Positions 35,822 to 48,155 are shown, numbered from the stretch's first letter. The stretch: DNA of 64,000 nt from Emydura subglobosa (GCA_007922225.1 ML680098.1:1364001-1428000), one strand, 5' to 3'. Numbers and translations are program-made. The notes: generated from the sequence alone by a model not told the origin.

Positions 35822-37480
35822 TCTATGAGGAACGCATCAGAGATGGAACTCGGCTCGCGACCCCGGAGCAAGCAGAACCTTGGGCACTTCCTCTTCCAGG
35901 ATGACGCGAACAAGTCCAGTTGGGGAACACCCCACTTGCGGAAGATAAAAGTCACCACCTTTGGGTGCAGTGACCAGTCGTGGCAGGGTAGAAACGACCT
36001 GCTGAGGTGGTCCACCTCGTCATTCCTAACCCCTGGGAGGTGAGAGGCAGATAAATGAAAGTCGTGCCTCACTGTGAAGTCCCACAGTCGAATGGCCTCC
36101 TGGCAAAGGGCCAAGGAGCGCGCTCCCCCGCCGCCTGTTCATATAAAACATGGCCGCTGTATTCTCCATCAGGACCTGAACCATCCTGCCCCTCAGGAAT
36201 CTGAGGAACACCTTGCAGGCCAACCGGACCACCCTAAGCTCCTGCACATTGATGTGGAGGCTCTTCTCCTCCTCTGACCACAGCCCCTGAGTGTTTAGGT
36301 CAGTGCTGATGTGGGCTCCCCACCCCACATCTGAAGTGTCCGTGATCAGGGGTGACCAATGGGGCCAGATCCCGGAAAGGAACCCCTCTCAACACCTCCC
36401 CAGGAGACCTCCACCAGTTCAGGGAGGCCAAACCCATGGGGGAATTGTGACCACCCTGTTCAAGGGGTGCCTGATCGGTGCATACATCGAGGCTAACCAT
36501 GCCTGGAGAGGCCTGAGTTTGAGGCGAGCCAGCCTCACCACATACATGCAGGCCATCACGTGCCCTAACAGCTGCAGGCAGTGCCTTACTGTCATCGTGG
36601 GGCACCTGTGTAGTTGGGCGATTATCGCAGCCATCACCTCGAACCGAGGTTGCGGGAGGAAGGCTCTAGTCTGGGTAGCGTCCAGGGTAGCCCCAATGAA
36701 GTCTATGCGTTGCACCAGGGTAAGCGTGGACTTCTGCTCATTTATGAGCAGCCCTAGTTTGGTGCAGGTTGCACAGGTTAGGGGTAGGCTGTTCCAAACA
36801 TGGGCCCTGGACCTGCCCCGATCAGCCAGTCATCCAGGTAGGGGAAGATCTGCACCCCTCTGTGGCGCAAGTGGGCCGCCACCACTGCCATGCACTTGGT
36901 AAAGACCCTGGGAGTGGACGAGAGGCCAAAGGGCAGGGCCGAGAATTGGTAATGGCAGCCAGCTACCATAAACCTGAGGAAGCGCTTGTGGCTGGGAAGG
37001 ATGGAAATATGAAAGTACGCATCCTTCAAATCGAGGGCGGCATACCAATCTCCTGGATCCAGAGCAGGGATAATGGAGGCTAGAGAGACAATGCAAAACC
37101 TGAGATGCTTGATGAATTTGTTCAGTCAGCGTAGATCTAATATAGGTCTCAGGCTCCCTTTTGCTCTGGGGATGAGAAAGTATCTGGAGTAGAATCCCCT
37201 CCCTATTTCTTGCAGAGGAACCACTTCCACCGGCCCCAGGAGGAGGAGGGAATTCACCTCCTGCAAAAGGAGTTGCTCTGAAGAGGGTCCCTGAAGAGGG
37301 ACAGGGTGGGAGGGGAATCCGGGGGGAAAGCCGTGAACTGAAGGGCATATCCCCTGAGAACTACGCCGTGGACCCAATGGTCTGAGGTGATATTCTGCCA
37401 CTCGGTGTAGAAGGGTCTTAGCCTTTCTGCAAACTGGAAGAGTGGATCCGGGAGAGAAGTATTGGTGCCACCCTCAGGCG
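35557..37480 (-). pseudogene. DIRS reverse transcriptase / RNase H, frameshifted
   Basis: The RT begins near 37480 and runs with GRGFYSRYFLIPRAKGSLRP and ILDLR, an in-frame TGA (37128-37126), then LNKFIKHLRF, LDLKDAYFHI, LPFGLSSTPRVFTK and the catalytic YLDDWLI box (36840-36829). After a frameshift near 36780 come RIDFIGATLD and the connection region (36715-36419). RNase H-like sequence follows as DVGWGAHISTDLNTQGLWS and HINVQELRVV (about 36330-36130). Another shift leads to the frame at 36114-35557 with LPGVRNDEVDHLSR, then LDLFASSWKRKCPRF and ILIAPAWPRQHWF, a segment typical of DIRS after RNase H. At least three frame breaks and one stop are visible. Confidence 0.82.
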
Positions 37481-37485
37481 CACCA

Positions 37486-39899
37486 TCAAAATTGCTTTCT
37501 GTTGTTAGCCCCCTTAGAGGGCCTTTGCTGTGAGGCTGCAGACGAGCTGGAACGGTTGCGCCGTCCGAATCTCCTGCCCCTGTCTCGGTCCCTACGGGGA
37601 TGAGAATGTCTGGGCGACGGCCTAGGGGGTGGTTGAGCCTGGCGTTGGGGCTGTGGCCGAGACTGACACCTCGAGGCCTGGGAGGTGTAAAGTCCCAAGG
37701 ACCGGAGCGTAGCTCGTGAGTCCTTCAGAGCATGCAGCTTCTCGTCAGTTTTTTCCGAGAATAAGCCGGCCCCGTCAAAGGGCAGGTCCTGAATAGATTG
37801 CTGCACCTCCTGGGACAGCCCGGACGACTGCAGCCACGAACACCACCGCATGGCTATTGCAGAGGCCATGGCTCTGCTAGCGGTGTCCACAGCGTCACTG
37901 GCGGTTTGCAACACCGCCCCTGCCACCGTGACGCCTTCCTCCAGGACTGTGGCAAAGGCCGCCGCCCAGTCCTGGAACAACCCCTCTATGAACCGTCTCA
38001 TAGAGTTCCAGAGGTTCCGACTGTACCGCCCTAGGAGGGCCTGGTGGTTCATACTCCTAAGTTGTAGGGCCCCGGTGGAATAAACTTTACAGCCAAACAA
38101 GTCGAGTGTTTTGTTATCCTTGTGGTGTGCCTGGGCCACCTTGCCTGTCTCTCTGGTTGGCCGCATCAACCACCAGAGTCCCTGGGGCTGGGTGGGTGTA
38201 TAAAAACTCAAACCCCTCTACCGGAACATAATATTTTTTCTCAGCTTTTAGAAGTAGGGACAACCGAGATGGGGGTTTGCCATAGAGCTTTGGCCAGTTT
38301 AAGGACCTTACCGTGCACAGGTAGGGCCACCCTCGATGGTCCCGCTGATCCGACAACCTCAAAGAGGGGATCCTCCTCCTCAGAGAGCTCCTTGAGTTCA
38401 ATGTTCAAATTATTGGCCACCCTTTTAAGAAGCTCCTAGTGGGCCCTGAAGTCTGGGAGGGGCGCCCTGTGGTCTCTGGCAGCCACCTCATCAGGGGAAA
38501 AGGAGAAGGATTGTGGAAGGGGCCCCGTGGAGGGTCCCTCCTCAGAGTCCGATTTCTCCTCCGAGGAATGGCTCTTAGCCTGTTGGCTTGGTGGGGGGGC
38601 ACCAGCTGTGCCACTGAAGATGGGACCAATACAGTTCCCTGCTCCCCAGTAAGGCCATGCCAGGGCCCTTGCAGCCACCCCAGTGCTGGCATCGGTACCG
38701 GCTGTGGAGCATCGTGGCGGGTCTTGTCCTTGAGGGACCCGGAGCTGCTGGACCGATGTCGACGATGCCTCCAGCTTTCATCGGGGAGCAGCCTCTCGAT
38801 GACTCCAACGAGGTTAACGAGCGTCAGTGCCACCGCGAGCAGTGCCGCCAGGAGGATGCACGCCCCAACAAGCTGGAGGACGAGGACCTCCGTCTCGGCA
38901 CCGAGGACTTCCGGTGCCGCTTGCCCTTCGGGAACTGGGAATGGTGCTGTTCATGCCGCCTCGGTGCTGAGCCCGACTCTGAGGACCGCACTCGGTGACG
39001 TTTCAAGGTGGCCAGATCTTTCAGTGCCGGGTCCTTCAGTGCTGGGCTCCACGTTGGATTCCGCGCCGGAGATCGGGACCGGTGCCGTGGTGGCGAAGGG
39101 ATCGGTGCGGGAGCTGCGCACACTGCGCGAGGCGGACTTAGAATGGTGCCGCCTCGAGAGCGATGCCTCCAGTGCCGTGGACCATCCTTGGTGCCGCGGG
39201 GAGCAGGAGCTCAACGACTCAGAATCAGAGCTGCAAGGGGAGCCGCCACGCTCTACCCTCTCTGGCCGTCTGGTGGGAGACTTCGTCCCTGACGGGGGTC
39301 TTGACCATCTACCTGAGACACGCAGCGCGGGTTTACCCCGGGTCACCAGTCCCCACAGTCTTGGCCAAGGGGGGACGGAGGTGTGGGCATAGACAGCAGG
39401 GCCCGTGCCGCGTGGAACTCCTCCGGTGTCGATGGTCCTTGCAAAGGCGCTCCCCCACCCCTGGGAGTCAGGGGAGGCTCCCTGCATGGAGAGGCAGGCG
39501 CCAAAGCAGGCTCAATGGGCCGTAGCTGGTGCATCTCCTGGCTCGATCCCGGCCGCGCAGGCAGTGTGGGGGAGCCCTGGCACCATTTCTTCTTGGGCAC
39601 CAGAGATGGGCGGCGTCGGGTCGACTCTGGTGCCGGTGGAGCGCTCTGCACTGAGGAGTCGCTCGGTGCCGAGGTGGAACGCGGTGGTTCGGAGGCCGGT
39701 TGGAGAGCTGCCTCCATCAAAATAACCTTCAGCCGGATATCACATTCTTTTTGAGTCCGCAGCTTGAAGGCTTTCAAATCTTACACTTATCCCTCCGATG
39801 CTGCTCCCCCAGGCACTCGAGGCAGCGATCGTGAGGGTCGCTCATGGGAAGAGGCTTGCCGCAGGCAGCACAAGATTTGAAGCCAGGAGTGCCGGGCAT
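37486..39899 (-). pseudogene. DIRS gag-like gene, frameshifted
   Basis: The gene starts at ATG 39899-39897 with MPGTPGFKSCAACGKPLPMS and a second cysteine pair (HDRCLECL), a C-x2-C...C-x2-C arrangement suggesting zinc binding. A frameshift after about 41 codons moves the frame to 39777-39343 (KAFKLRTQKECDIRLK, then Pro/Ser-rich). Other minus-strand frames carry an Arg/Ser-rich region (about 39120-38830) and a helical part (38211-37486) with LGRYSRNLWNSMRRF and DLPFDGAGLFSEKTDEKL, ending in a basic, Arg/Pro/Gln-rich tail (RRDRDRGRRFGRRN). In DIRS elements this ORF encodes the RNA-binding structural protein. Several breaks make it non-functional as it stands. Confidence 0.75.
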
Positions 39900-40158
39900 G
39901 GGCCAGCCCTAAGCCAGCTTTCTATTCTAATTCTAACTAACTAAAGTACTTAACAATACACTTAACACTAAACTACTCAAACTATTCAAACAGCGATTAA
40001 CAGTCAGTAAGGGGAATGCTACTTGCTAAAAGGCAAAAGGCAAGACATTCCAGCAACCATCGTGGGCGGAAAGAAGGAACTGAGGGCCCATAGGGTCGGT
40101 GGTGCCTCATATACCGCGGCATGAGCACAGTACTCCAGGGGGTGCCTAAGCCGACCTT

Positions 40159-40241
40159 ACGGGGTCTGCTAAGGGGAAAAAAGTTCCGGGAACCAGTGCA
40201 TGGTGGCGTGCACTCACCTATATTGGAATGGATATGAGCAA
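40159..40241 (-). repeat. DIRS 5' inverted terminal repeat arm
   Basis: These 83 bases are the reverse complement of 34213-34295, with about 4 mismatches by eye and no gap. The repeat resumes further in (40072-40089 with 34353-34370) after a core that does not follow the inverted orientation. The outer edge continues to about 40258, a limit set by its match to the ICR. Confidence 0.88.
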
Positions 40242-40510
40242 TCATTCAAAGTAGAATTCTGGCTGCTCTTCCTGACTCAGCCACTGACCAGCTCAAAAGC
40301 TTGGCTCTCTCAGCAAGAGAAGTTGGGCCAATAAAAGATATTGTCTCAACCACCTGCCTCTCTCAATGTCCTGGGATTGACACGGCTATGACTGTACTGC
40401 ACATTAAGCTGGTGTGTGCCCTGGGCCAAGTCACTTCATCTCTCTTTGCCCAAGTTTCCCCTCCCACAATTTGCCTCTAGTCTGGGTAGAATTTACGCAT
40501 TCCGGGGTAA
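40240..40510 (+). repeat. MIR-like SINE, split by DIRS and by a second repeat
   Basis: The left end of this SINE (GGGCATTGGACTGCTAGG) lies at 34149-34166, before the DIRS element. It resumes at about 40258 with TTCTGGCTGC and GACTCAGCCACTGACC. It is then interrupted at about 40292-40410 by a turtle repeat tail (GAAGTTGGGCCAATAAAAGA, GGGATTGACACGGCTATGAC) and resumes with CTGGGCCAAGTCACTTCATC. The layers give an order of insertion. Confidence 0.6.
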
Positions 40511-41859
40511 GGGTGAATGCCTTGGGGAGTTGTTCCATTGACTTTAAAGGAGTCAGGATTTCACCCTATATTTACACACCCGACAGTGTGTAACACTAGA
40601 GCCTCCACTTTTAGTCTCAGTGCTACTGTAACTAATAGTAATAATCCTGTCACATGCTTAAACACACGATGTACATAATTGTTAATACAACAGCTGAGAA
40701 AATGCAGAGTGTTCCTGCTGTACAGTGAAGCCACACAAAGTTACGTTTATAACATGTTGACTTGATAGCTATTTTTTCAACGTTAAAATAAAGGCTTAGT
40801 TCCATGTTTAGCCTTATTGAGGAAAAAAACTACTAAAACTGACTGTACCTGCTCCATAGCACTCTGCTGAGTAAGAAGATAGGTACAATAATTGCATACC
40901 TGACTGTAGATCTAGAACCTGCTGTTACTTAGTGTAGCATAGTTTGAGTAAAGACAATGATGCAAAGCTTGGGAATTTGATGAGTGAATTCTGGTGTGAA
41001 ATTCAATTTATTAGTTAAGGCTGCCCATCAGAAATTCTGAATCTTTTGCAAACTTAAAACAGACAATATTGCATACCAAAAATTTAAAAAGATCTACAGC
41101 CCATTTAATGGACTTGAGATGAATCTTTCTCAGTCTTGAACCCAAGACTAGCAGAAGTCCCCCCACAACCACATGCTTAGAATTTAGCGCTAAAAATTAG
41201 AAATGGATCCAAACTGGAACAACTGTGTATGAACCCCATTGGAACGTTGAGGAAGATCCAATCTAGATCCAGATTTAGATTCAGACTAAGAACTATATCT
41301 ACTGAGAATATATTGAAAAGGTTGGCTAGGAGAAAATTAGAGGAGGGCATTTTAGTTAACTTCTAAACAATGGGTTTGGTTAAGAAACTCTGCTTATCTC
41401 CCTCAGTTAAAGTGACACATCCACTGAGCCTATCATCTTATGAAGTAGTGGCTGAGTACAGCTGGCTGCTCACCACCACATCATCTACTGTCTTCTCAAA
41501 AGACCCAGCTGAGGAGAACACATGCTCTCAATTGAAAGGCCATGCATTCTTGACAATGACTGAGCAAGTAGGAAAGACCTTCTGATACGGAAGGTTACAG
41601 TGAGTAGAGCTGGGTGACATTTTTTTGATAAATAGATGGGTCGACTCAAAACAAATAGAAAAACTGAAAACAAAAACAAAAAAATCAACCTGAAACATTT
41701 TGGTCAATTTGAAATGAATCTTTTTATTTAGTTTTTCAATTCAATTTTTATTTTAAGATGGCTTTCGTTCAAATCAAACTGGATTTTTTTCTTTTAGTTT
41801 TTGATTCAGTCCCCCGGGTCTCCCTGGCCCAGACTCAATATCTATTAATTTCATTGGAT
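40511..41859. other. Intergenic stretch
   Basis: No gene. A piece of the short palindromic family (CCATTGACTTTAAAGGAGTC) lies near 40540. An AT-rich segment near 41612-41760 begins with GAGCTGGGTGACATTTTTTT and resembles an old DNA-transposon derivative also seen near 45140, 46820 and 51775. Confidence 0.4.
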
Positions 41860-42630
41860 GGCCTCTGGATTTTGTACTGTGTGGGGACTGGGAGAACTGG
41901 GGAATCTTTTGGGAAAGGAGAAGCCTGTACAGGAAGGATGGGCTCCACCTAAACCAAAATAGAACCAGACTACTGGGCATGTAAAATTAAAAAGTTCATG
42001 GAGGAGTTTTTAAACTAAGGGCTAGGGGAAAACCGACAGGTGCACAGTTTGAACAAAGACAGCGCCTACGGGAGAATTTATTAAACTGGATATTCTATAT
42101 CATTGTAAAGAGAAGAGGATGGAAGTCAAAGTACAGGTAGGAACTGAAGAGAAAGTCAAATGAAAAAAGGCGTCCCATTCAATTACATTACATGAAGACA
42201 GATAGCTATAAAGTGACAAATTTTGTAAGTGCTTGTATACAAATGCTAGCAGTCTAAATACTAAGATGAGTGAACTTTATTAAATGAGGATATTGATATA
42301 ACAGGCATCACAGAATTTTGGGTAACACCATGGTACAAAATGTATAGGAATGACAGAGTAGGTTTTGCTGGTGGGGAAGTGGCATTATATGTGAAAGAAA
42401 GCATAGAGTCAAATATAGTAAAAATCTTAAAGGAATCAAACTATACCATAGCATCTCTGTGGATAGAAATTCCATGCTTGAATAATAAGAGTATAGCAGT
42501 AGGAATATCCTACCGACCACCTAACCAGGACGGTGATGGTTGTGAAATGCTCAGGGAGATTAGAGAGGCTACAAAAACAGAAATCCCAATAAAATAATAA
42601 TAATATTTCAAGTATCCCCATATTGACTGA
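41860..42630 (+). mobile_element. CR1 LINE fragment with endonuclease coding remnant
   Basis: The right part encodes NEDIDITGITEFW, then from 42340 MYRNDRVGFAGGEVALYVKE and later VGISYRPPNQDGDG, which are CR1 endonuclease motifs. The 85-residue frame at 42340-42597 stays open. The part before it resembles the CR1 5' leader and has an internal deletion. The element stops in an AT-rich tail near 42600. Confidence 0.8.
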
Positions 42631-44609
42631 GTACATGTTGAGACAGGCTGTTTCTAGACAACATTAATGACTGCTTCTTAGAACAGCTTGTCCTGGAACC
42701 CACAAGGGGGATGAGTGTGAGACATTTATCTCTGACATGGATCTTATCCAAGCCTTTGGCACTCTGAGATGAGATTGCTGTGACATGTTCTACCTTGGGT
42801 TACACACTGAGACCCCCACAGAAAAGAACCCTAATACAGACTGCAGAGATCTGTTTATTAAGTACTGTTTCACATGAGAAGCACATTATCCCTGTGGTCT
42901 AGGGTCTGCACTGCCAGGCAGTAGGTTTCCAATGTGTTTGTTTTAACTTGTAAGAGCCCACATCACTTGGACCTGGTTACCTCAGAAACTGTGTCAAGGT
43001 CGCTGCAGGTTTTAAAGAGAGTTGGCTGTTGGCAGGACATTTCCAGTGTAAGGTCCTGAGCTTTGCAATTTCCCCTTCTCCCACCCTCAGTCTGCCAGAG
43101 CCTGAATCTGTTATCTGTTACATAGTATAAAAGTCATTTGTCTCCCAGTGTTTTGAGGAGGATGGGGTGAGGGTGGATGTGGTGTTTTTGTCTGCTAGGT
43201 AGAACTTTTATTAGCTGGTGTGTATTTATTCATTAGTAGGGTTGGAATGGAGAAAGACGGTGAAATAATGGTCCATTACATTAGGATATTGTGAAATTCA
43301 ACTACGTAAGGGTCACCAGAGCATGAAATGGACACTCATGCATTTGTAGATTGAAAGAAAGAAACACTAATAAATATTGCCATGATTACTAGGTCTCTAT
43401 TCCTGGGCTTCCTCTTAGGAACCTGCAGTGACTTGTCTTGCAGAACAAACCTTCTCTCAGTCATACAGCAGAAACACTACCAGAAAGAATGGAATTCCCT
43501 ACATGATCTCATATTAATTACCTGCAGAAAGGCATATGAGAAACACCTCATCCTCCTATTCATGCTTTTTATTACCACAATTAGGCATTTTGGTTTCCAG
43601 TGTACTAATGACATTGCATACCTAGAATTCATTACTCAACCTTCACTATGTATCATATTATATAATGCCTTCAGCTAGCTCCAGCGTGTCTTACAGTGGT
43701 GCTGCCCAGATGATGCGCAACAGAACATACGTAATTCACGAAGCAGTGATCTGGCTGGTCACAATGGGCCAGTTTTTTTCAAAGGTTCTTCGTTGCCTTA
43801 AAGATGCAGATAGATGCCCAGTGGAATTTACAAATACACCTAGCTCCCGTTAAAAATCAATGTGTTCTATCATCACCCATGGGGGGAGGGGAAAAGGGGG
43901 AAGAGCTCTGCCCAGTTGTGAATCAGAAAGTCCATGAGATGATATCTATTATGAGGTCCCATTCTATGAAAACATTTGGGAATCCCTACATTACCAAATT
44001 AAAAACTCCACATCTATAGGGATCAATTCACTTTACTTACCTGTAAAATACCATCTCTGATGTGAGAAGCAGCTACCATTATGATAGTGCCAGCCACACT
44101 AATTTTGGACCAGCATATGAACATATCCTGTTGAAGCAAGAGGGGAATTTGGAAGCTAGGAGGCAGAAGGCAATTAATCAAAATAGAATTGGCCCAGGAC
44201 TCTTACAGAAGGACAAAAAGCTCTTTAATGACCATGAAGACTCAGTTTTCCATCCCACAGGATGGCATAGCCAGCACCGCATTGACCCCGCCAGCACCAT
44301 GCTGAGACATTTTTACCATACTGACTCAAATGGAAACGTGCCATCTATTTCACTACCACTTCTTGCTACACCTGTTTTTATCCTGTCTGTCTCATCCAAC
44401 AACTCTACTGATCGAGTATCAACTAGATTATGCAATGAAATCTGATGAAATCACAACCATAGGCTGGTCAACAATACATGCTATATGAGTATCTACTATC
44501 AGAAACACATGCATTAAGATAAAAAGTGCCAATATATTTTAAATATATTAAGATTATCAGAGAGGGGCTGTAAAATTGCAGATTATGGCAGTTGTAAGGG
44601 GCTAATGTT

Positions 44610-44760
44610 GTCTGTAATTTAAAAAGAGAGGAAGGAAAATGGAGGCACACAAAGATTAAGTTCCCAAAGTCACACAAGTCTATGGCAGAACAATAAACAG
44701 AACTCAGGACTCCTGTCTTGCAGCCTAGTGTCCTACCCCCTAGACTACACTACCTTTGCT
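44610..44760 (-). repeat. MIR-type SINE
   Basis: The reverse MIR body reads AAAGTCACACAAGTCTATGG, CTCAGGACTCCTGTCTTGC and CCCCCTAGACTACACTACC on the plus strand. Confidence 0.7.
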
Positions 44761-45848
44761 AGATGTTGTTCTGTATATTAAAACTGGCCAAAAATGGAAT
44801 ATCTGTCCCATGGGAAATTCCAAGATTATCAAATTTTGTTTCATTCCAAACAAGGACTAAACATTGAAATCTTGGAATTTTTGGCCAAATGAAATTTCAT
44901 AATATTTTTATCTTGATCTTATTAAAATGTTTTGTAGTGTTAAGGTCAAAACATTTTGTTTCTACTTTATTGTTTCAACTGTTTATCATATTATAGATTG
45001 TATTATAGCATGAGTCAGAACAATGTCAAAATGAAGTTTTTTGATAATTTGCCATAGACAATGTGGATGAAATTGACATTTTCTCTTACAAAATTTTGAT
45101 TTAATCATATCAGCATTTTCCAATGGAAAATGGTTCCAACAGAAATTTCTTGACCGGCTCTACTAGATATTCAAACAATATAATGAAATCCCTTAAATAT
45201 TAAGTAAAACAGTAACTGTGTTACATTATATGAATAGTAGCTGTAAACTGGCACTCTGTGAGGCCTTCTCTCAGGAAAGCACATAAATATGTGATTCTCA
45301 TGGAAGTCGACAGGACTTAATCACATGTTTAAAGTTAAGCACAGGTGCTTACATGTTTTCCTGACTAAAGGTCTAATATGTAGAGTCCAGGCCTTGTCTT
45401 CTTCTTCCTTTCCATTCTTTAGCAAACTTTGCCCCAGAATTATTTCCAATACACAGTCATATTCTCATTGCCTTTCTCCATCCCCTCTGCTTTAACTGCC
45501 CACAGTAGTTCTGCTTTAGAGGCACTCTTATAAAAAAAACTTATTTTAGTTCCATAAGTTTTGATACTACCCTTCCCCAGCATACCAATCATTCCCCCTC
45601 TCTCCTCTACTCTCATTTGGCTTCACAAATGTTAACCCATGTCATAAAAATATCCCCATCTATCTAAACAAAACAAAAACCTTCCAGACAAACACTTCCT
45701 CTGAGCTTCCCAGGGCATTTTGCATTGTGAATGCTTAGACTGTAAGGTCTTTGAGGCAACTACTTCCTCTGTGTCTTGTACAGAATCAGGCAAACTGTCA
45801 GCACTAAACTAGTAATCATAATAGTTGTGAGGCAGCTCTTCTTGGTTC

Positions 45849-45957
45849 CACAGGTGCTGGAACTGGGGTGCTGGGAGTGAAGTAGTAACAACACCACCTT
45901 AAATATGTGGTTTCTGCCTTCAGCGCCCCCACTATAAAAATTGTTCCAGCACCGCTG
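45849..45957. mobile_element. Short hAT-like MITE (109 bp)
   Basis: Inverted ends share GGTGCTGGAAC (left CACAGGTGCTGGAAC, right inverse CAGCGGTGCTGGAAC). Flanks CTTGGTTC and CTTGGTCA agree at 6 of 8 positions. Confidence 0.65.
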
Positions 45958-48094
45958 CTTGGTCACCCATAATCACAGCAGAAGTCTACGAGCTAGTAAT
46001 GGCTAGAAGACTCAGTCACCAGTTAGTACCAGAATCAATCTTGAGGAAACTTACCTTTGGTTTATTAGTTGTTATTTTTATTATTATAATATCAAGGCAG
46101 CTCCATTAATCTTGCAAGTGTTTAAAATTCCAATTAATTCTTTAACATTCAAGTCTATCCTAGAACAGATATGATAATGTCTCTGTTTCCTCTGTAGTTA
46201 GCTTCACAAAAGTATGTAAAAGGATTACCTTTCAGTCTGTAACAAGTTAGTAGGCTTGCCAGTGCACTGCTTTACGACATACTTCAATGACACAACTGCA
46301 TGTGGGAATTTGCTGGCTATATAACTCCTCACCTGTTTTCCTGGTACAATTGTCAAGACTATAAAAGATTAGTAGCTGTCCCCCCTGTACAATTGCACAG
46401 CTGGTGAGAAACAAGATTTTACAGTGACACATTTGGGAAATATTTAAAAGCATAGGGTAAAACTTTCTAAAGTGTGCAAGAGACTTAGCAGCCGCCTTTG
46501 ACTTTCAATGCTCACTCAATGACACTTTTGAAATTTTTATCATCAGTCATGAAGTAGGCATCTGAAAATACTGTTTTTTCCACATGAGGACTGAAGTTCA
46601 GAATTTATACAACCAATGGAAAAATATCCATTTTGTAATCGACAAATTCAAAACAAAAAATTTCCATTAGAAATGTTATTTCTTTCAAAATTTTCCAGTT
46701 TTACTTTGTAAAACCTCCAACTGAATTTTTTTTGGTTTTCCATTGAAAAACAGAAAATTTCCATTTTGAAAAAAAGACAATATTTTGTTTCTTTCAAAAA
46801 TCTTCACAGAAAATACTTATAATTTTCCAATCAGCTCCACTAATTTAAGATTAGTAAAAACCAACCATTACACTGCCTGTTTGGGGTCACTTCTTTAAGA
46901 TTATGGCTATCCACAACATTGGTGCTATTTAAACATCGTACAAGTGAGTTGAGCAGCCGCTGATCAAGTGCGACTGTTGGGTTTAAGGGCAGGTGCGGCA
47001 ACACTGCTCAGGCCATTTGGCCAATTATGGGCTGCACCTGCTGTTAGCCAGTTGATCCCAGGCCCAGCTTCAGACCCTCCTTCCTGACACTAAGGACATC
47101 CTTGCAAACCCTGGTGTAGGGAATGGGCTAGGCTGGTGTTGGGAAGAGCCCCTCATAGGCAGAGCCACAGCACTGCAGATATTATGGGCAGAGCCACCAC
47201 GCATAAGAAGCAGCAGACATGCTGCACTGACTGAAATAGTAGAAGTAAGTTCTACAGGTTAATTGTGTGTTGTAATAAAAATAACTTTTTTATTTACATT
47301 TTTTAATTGTTGCCTTTTGATTTTATTGCCTGTCCTTTTTATTCTGAGACTGAATAGAAGTGCCTGAGTTATAATTCATTATTTTATATACTTTTTCCAT
47401 GTTACCTCTTATTCATCTGTTTTCCATGGACTGGTTATGCCCCTTTAAAGGTCCTTTCATACTGCCGGAAAATGGGCTACACAAGAGAGAACTGGGGCTA
47501 TATATATGTACTGTGTAGTTGTATTTATATGTATGAACAACATGTCTATAGATATACACATACATACACTCTGTATATAGTTTTATCACATGGCTCCCAA
47601 AACTTTTTCAAATATAAAAGTCCATCCTGTAAAAATAATTCCCTCACTTCTGAAACGCAGCCATGTAGGAAAAAGGACCAACTATTCCACAAAGAATTAG
47701 GACATTTTCTAAAGACTAGCCTCTCCACGGTAGTCCTTGTAGTATTTCAGAGGCTGGGACAAGATGCATATCAGTGCGTGTGCAGCACAAATGCATGAAT
47801 AAATTACTGCAAACAAGAAGGTTTTAAGTTAAAGGCATTCAGACCATTTGGAATAGATGGGCAGCATATATAGAATGAATGAACAAGAATACCATGAATA
47901 GAAGGGACAAGCGCACAGTGGCTGAGAAGAAAGACACCATGGTTTGGTGAACAGCAATCAACCACAGGCAGATGGAGGGAGTCTACAAAGAAAGTGGCAA
48001 AAAGAAGGAAGAAGCAGCTAAAATAAAGGTAGACAGAGAGGAAATATTAAAGCAACATGAAGCAAAAAAATCACTTGAGGGGGTGGTTTTAGTG

Positions 48095-48155
48095 TGTCGA
48101 CTTCTGGATCGATTGAGTGGGTCTTCACTGACTGCTCAATCGATCTAGAAAGATT
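48095..48155. repeat. Short hairpin repeat
   Basis: CTGGATCGATTGAGTGG and, about 10 bases later, CTGCTCAATCGATCTAG form inverted arms of 17 bp with two mismatches. It lies inside a longer unclassified MITE-like stretch (about 48075-48205). Confidence 0.5.

Larger units (their letters stand above)
34168..40258 (-). mobile_element. DIRS-like tyrosine-recombinase retrotransposon, decayed
   Basis: This element of about 6.1 kb runs right to left: 5' ITR (40241-40159 core), gag (39899 to about 37486), RT/RNase H (about 37480 to 35560), tyrosine recombinase (35821 to about 34520), internal complementary region (about 34512-34410), 3' ITR. Inverted terminal repeats, an ICR and a tyrosine recombinase instead of a DDE integrase define the DIRS group. 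From family knowledge, it replicates through a circular intermediate and integrates by site-specific-type recombination without a target duplication. None is seen here. Its GC content is clearly higher than the flanks. All three gene regions contain stops or frameshifts, so this copy looks inactive. It is nested in a MIR-like SINE. Confidence 0.88.
42631..48094. other. Intergenic stretch
   Basis: Contains the MIR at 44610, the MITE at 45849 and two AT-rich blocks (about 44840-45170 and 46580-46840) ending in a GACCGGCTCTACT or CAATCAGCTCCACTA-type motif. Frames up to 127 codons (44062-44445) have no recognised domain. Confidence 0.4.

Noticed and set aside
38439..39392. 317-codon plus-strand frame
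   Set aside because: It is antisense to the DIRS gag region, has no domain, and follows from the GC-rich, stop-poor composition.
43382..44445. Frames of 98 and 127 codons
   Set aside because: No domain, no splice context and a composition like random AT-rich DNA.
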